A stretch of DNA of 6,081 bases from JACKOD01 sp041591635 (GTDB lineage: Bacteria > Pseudomonadota > Gammaproteobacteria > Pseudomonadales > Oleiphilaceae), in contig JBFHRO010000199.1 of the NCBI GenBank assembly GCA_041591635.1, forward strand, positions 1 through 6,081. Reading direction: 5' to 3'. Made by a program: the position numbers and the translations under genes. This document shows positions 5,651 to 6,081 of this stretch, in pieces (the first letter of the stretch is position 1; each line of letters opens with the position of its first letter). Below the pieces are notes generated by a model that was given only the letters and a program-made list of their open reading frames with translations, was not told where the DNA came from and ran no database searches.

Positions 5651-6081
5651 CAGGATGATCCACCCGAAGCTTCTATCTTTTTGGTGATCACATACTGCTG
5701 CGCAATGGACAGCACATTGTTCACCAGCCAGTAAAGCACCAGCCCTGACGGGAACCAGAGGAAGAATACGGTGAAAATAATCGGCATCAGTTTCATGATC
5801 CGTGCCTGCACCGGATCTGGTGGCGCCGGGTTGAGCGACATCTGAATAAACATACTGGCACCCATCAGAATGGGTAACAGGAAGTAGGGATCCTGTACCG
5901 CAAGATCATTGATCCAGAGAATAAAAGGCGCCTGCCGTAACTGAACGCTTTCCATCAATACCCAATACAAGGCGATAAACACTGGCATTTGCACCAGTAC
6001 CGGCAAACAACCACCCAAGGGATTGATTTTTTCCTTCTTGTACAAATCCATCATGGCTTGAGACATGCGCTGACGGTCATC
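5650..6081 (-). CDS. yidC: Membrane protein insertase YidC, C-terminal part (5' end outside window)
   Basis: The last 143 residues of YidC (Oxa1/Alb3 family), which inserts and folds inner-membrane proteins alone or with SecYEG. The visible part starts in the cytoplasmic coiled-coil hairpin (RQRMSQAMMDLYKKEKINPL), then GGCLPVLVQMPVFIALYWVL (transmembrane), PYFLLPILMGASMFIQMSL (transmembrane) and a last pair around LMPIIFTVFFLWFPSGLVLY and NNVLSIAQQYVI, all strongly conserved. The tail ends KKIEASGGSS, short as in many gammaproteobacteria. The frame is open to the window edge, so the start and the large periplasmic domain are missing only because of the window boundary. The yidC-mnmE order is the usual origin-proximal arrangement. 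Confidence 0.97.
   Translation of the reverse strand, partial: DDRQRMSQAMMDLYKKEKINPLGGCLPVLVQMPVFIALYWVLMESVQLRQAPFILWINDLAVQDPYFLLPILMGASMFIQMSLNPAPPDPVQARIMKLMPIIFTVFFLWFPSGLVLYWLVNNVLSIAQQYVITKKIEASGGSS

Overview
The window looks like gammaproteobacterial chromosome of moderate G+C. The right end carries the 3' part of yidC followed by mnmE on the minus strand. That is the tail of the rpmH-rnpA-yidC-mnmE cluster found near the replication origin in many gammaproteobacteria. The type IV pilin-like and HDOD/di-iron signalling genes suit a free-living marine or environmental lineage such as Cellvibrionales. That placement is inference from gene content and recalled family resemblance; no search was run.

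Right side (about 3250-6081, minus strand): yidC (C-terminal part of the membrane insertase), a perfect bidirectional intrinsic terminator touching its stop codon, full-length mnmE (tRNA wobble-uridine modification GTPase), then an unrecognised exported protein with a clear signal peptide. The exported-protein gene converges on a plus-strand gene, with an 11-bp inverted repeat at the meeting point.

Centre (1870-3210, plus strand): a 446-residue membrane protein that appears to join an M48 zinc metallopeptidase (HELGH plus a downstream glutamate) to a C-terminal domain resembling a type IV pilin. That part has a pilin-like hydrophobic helix, a Trp-Pro segment and a C-terminal two-cysteine loop ending in a pilin-like DIPADYLP. 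The predicted topology is coherent: protease cytoplasmic, pilin-like domain periplasmic. This is the most unusual protein here.

Left side (1-1672, minus strand): an HDOD-domain signalling protein followed 52 bp later by a metallo-beta-lactamase-fold di-iron (oxygen-binding ODP/FprA-type) protein. They look like a two-gene signalling operon, divergent from the protease-pilin gene across a 197-bp intergenic region.

Extreme left (1-about 106): on the plus strand this reads as the Walker B/D-loop/H-loop segment of an ABC ATPase, probably CcmA-like. It breaks off just after the H-loop, exactly where the antiparallel di-iron gene loses its conserved C-terminus. Positions about 99-106 are therefore a rearrangement or assembly junction, and the last ~35 codons of the di-iron reading frame are probably not native. 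No rRNA, tRNA, CRISPR or insertion sequence was seen.
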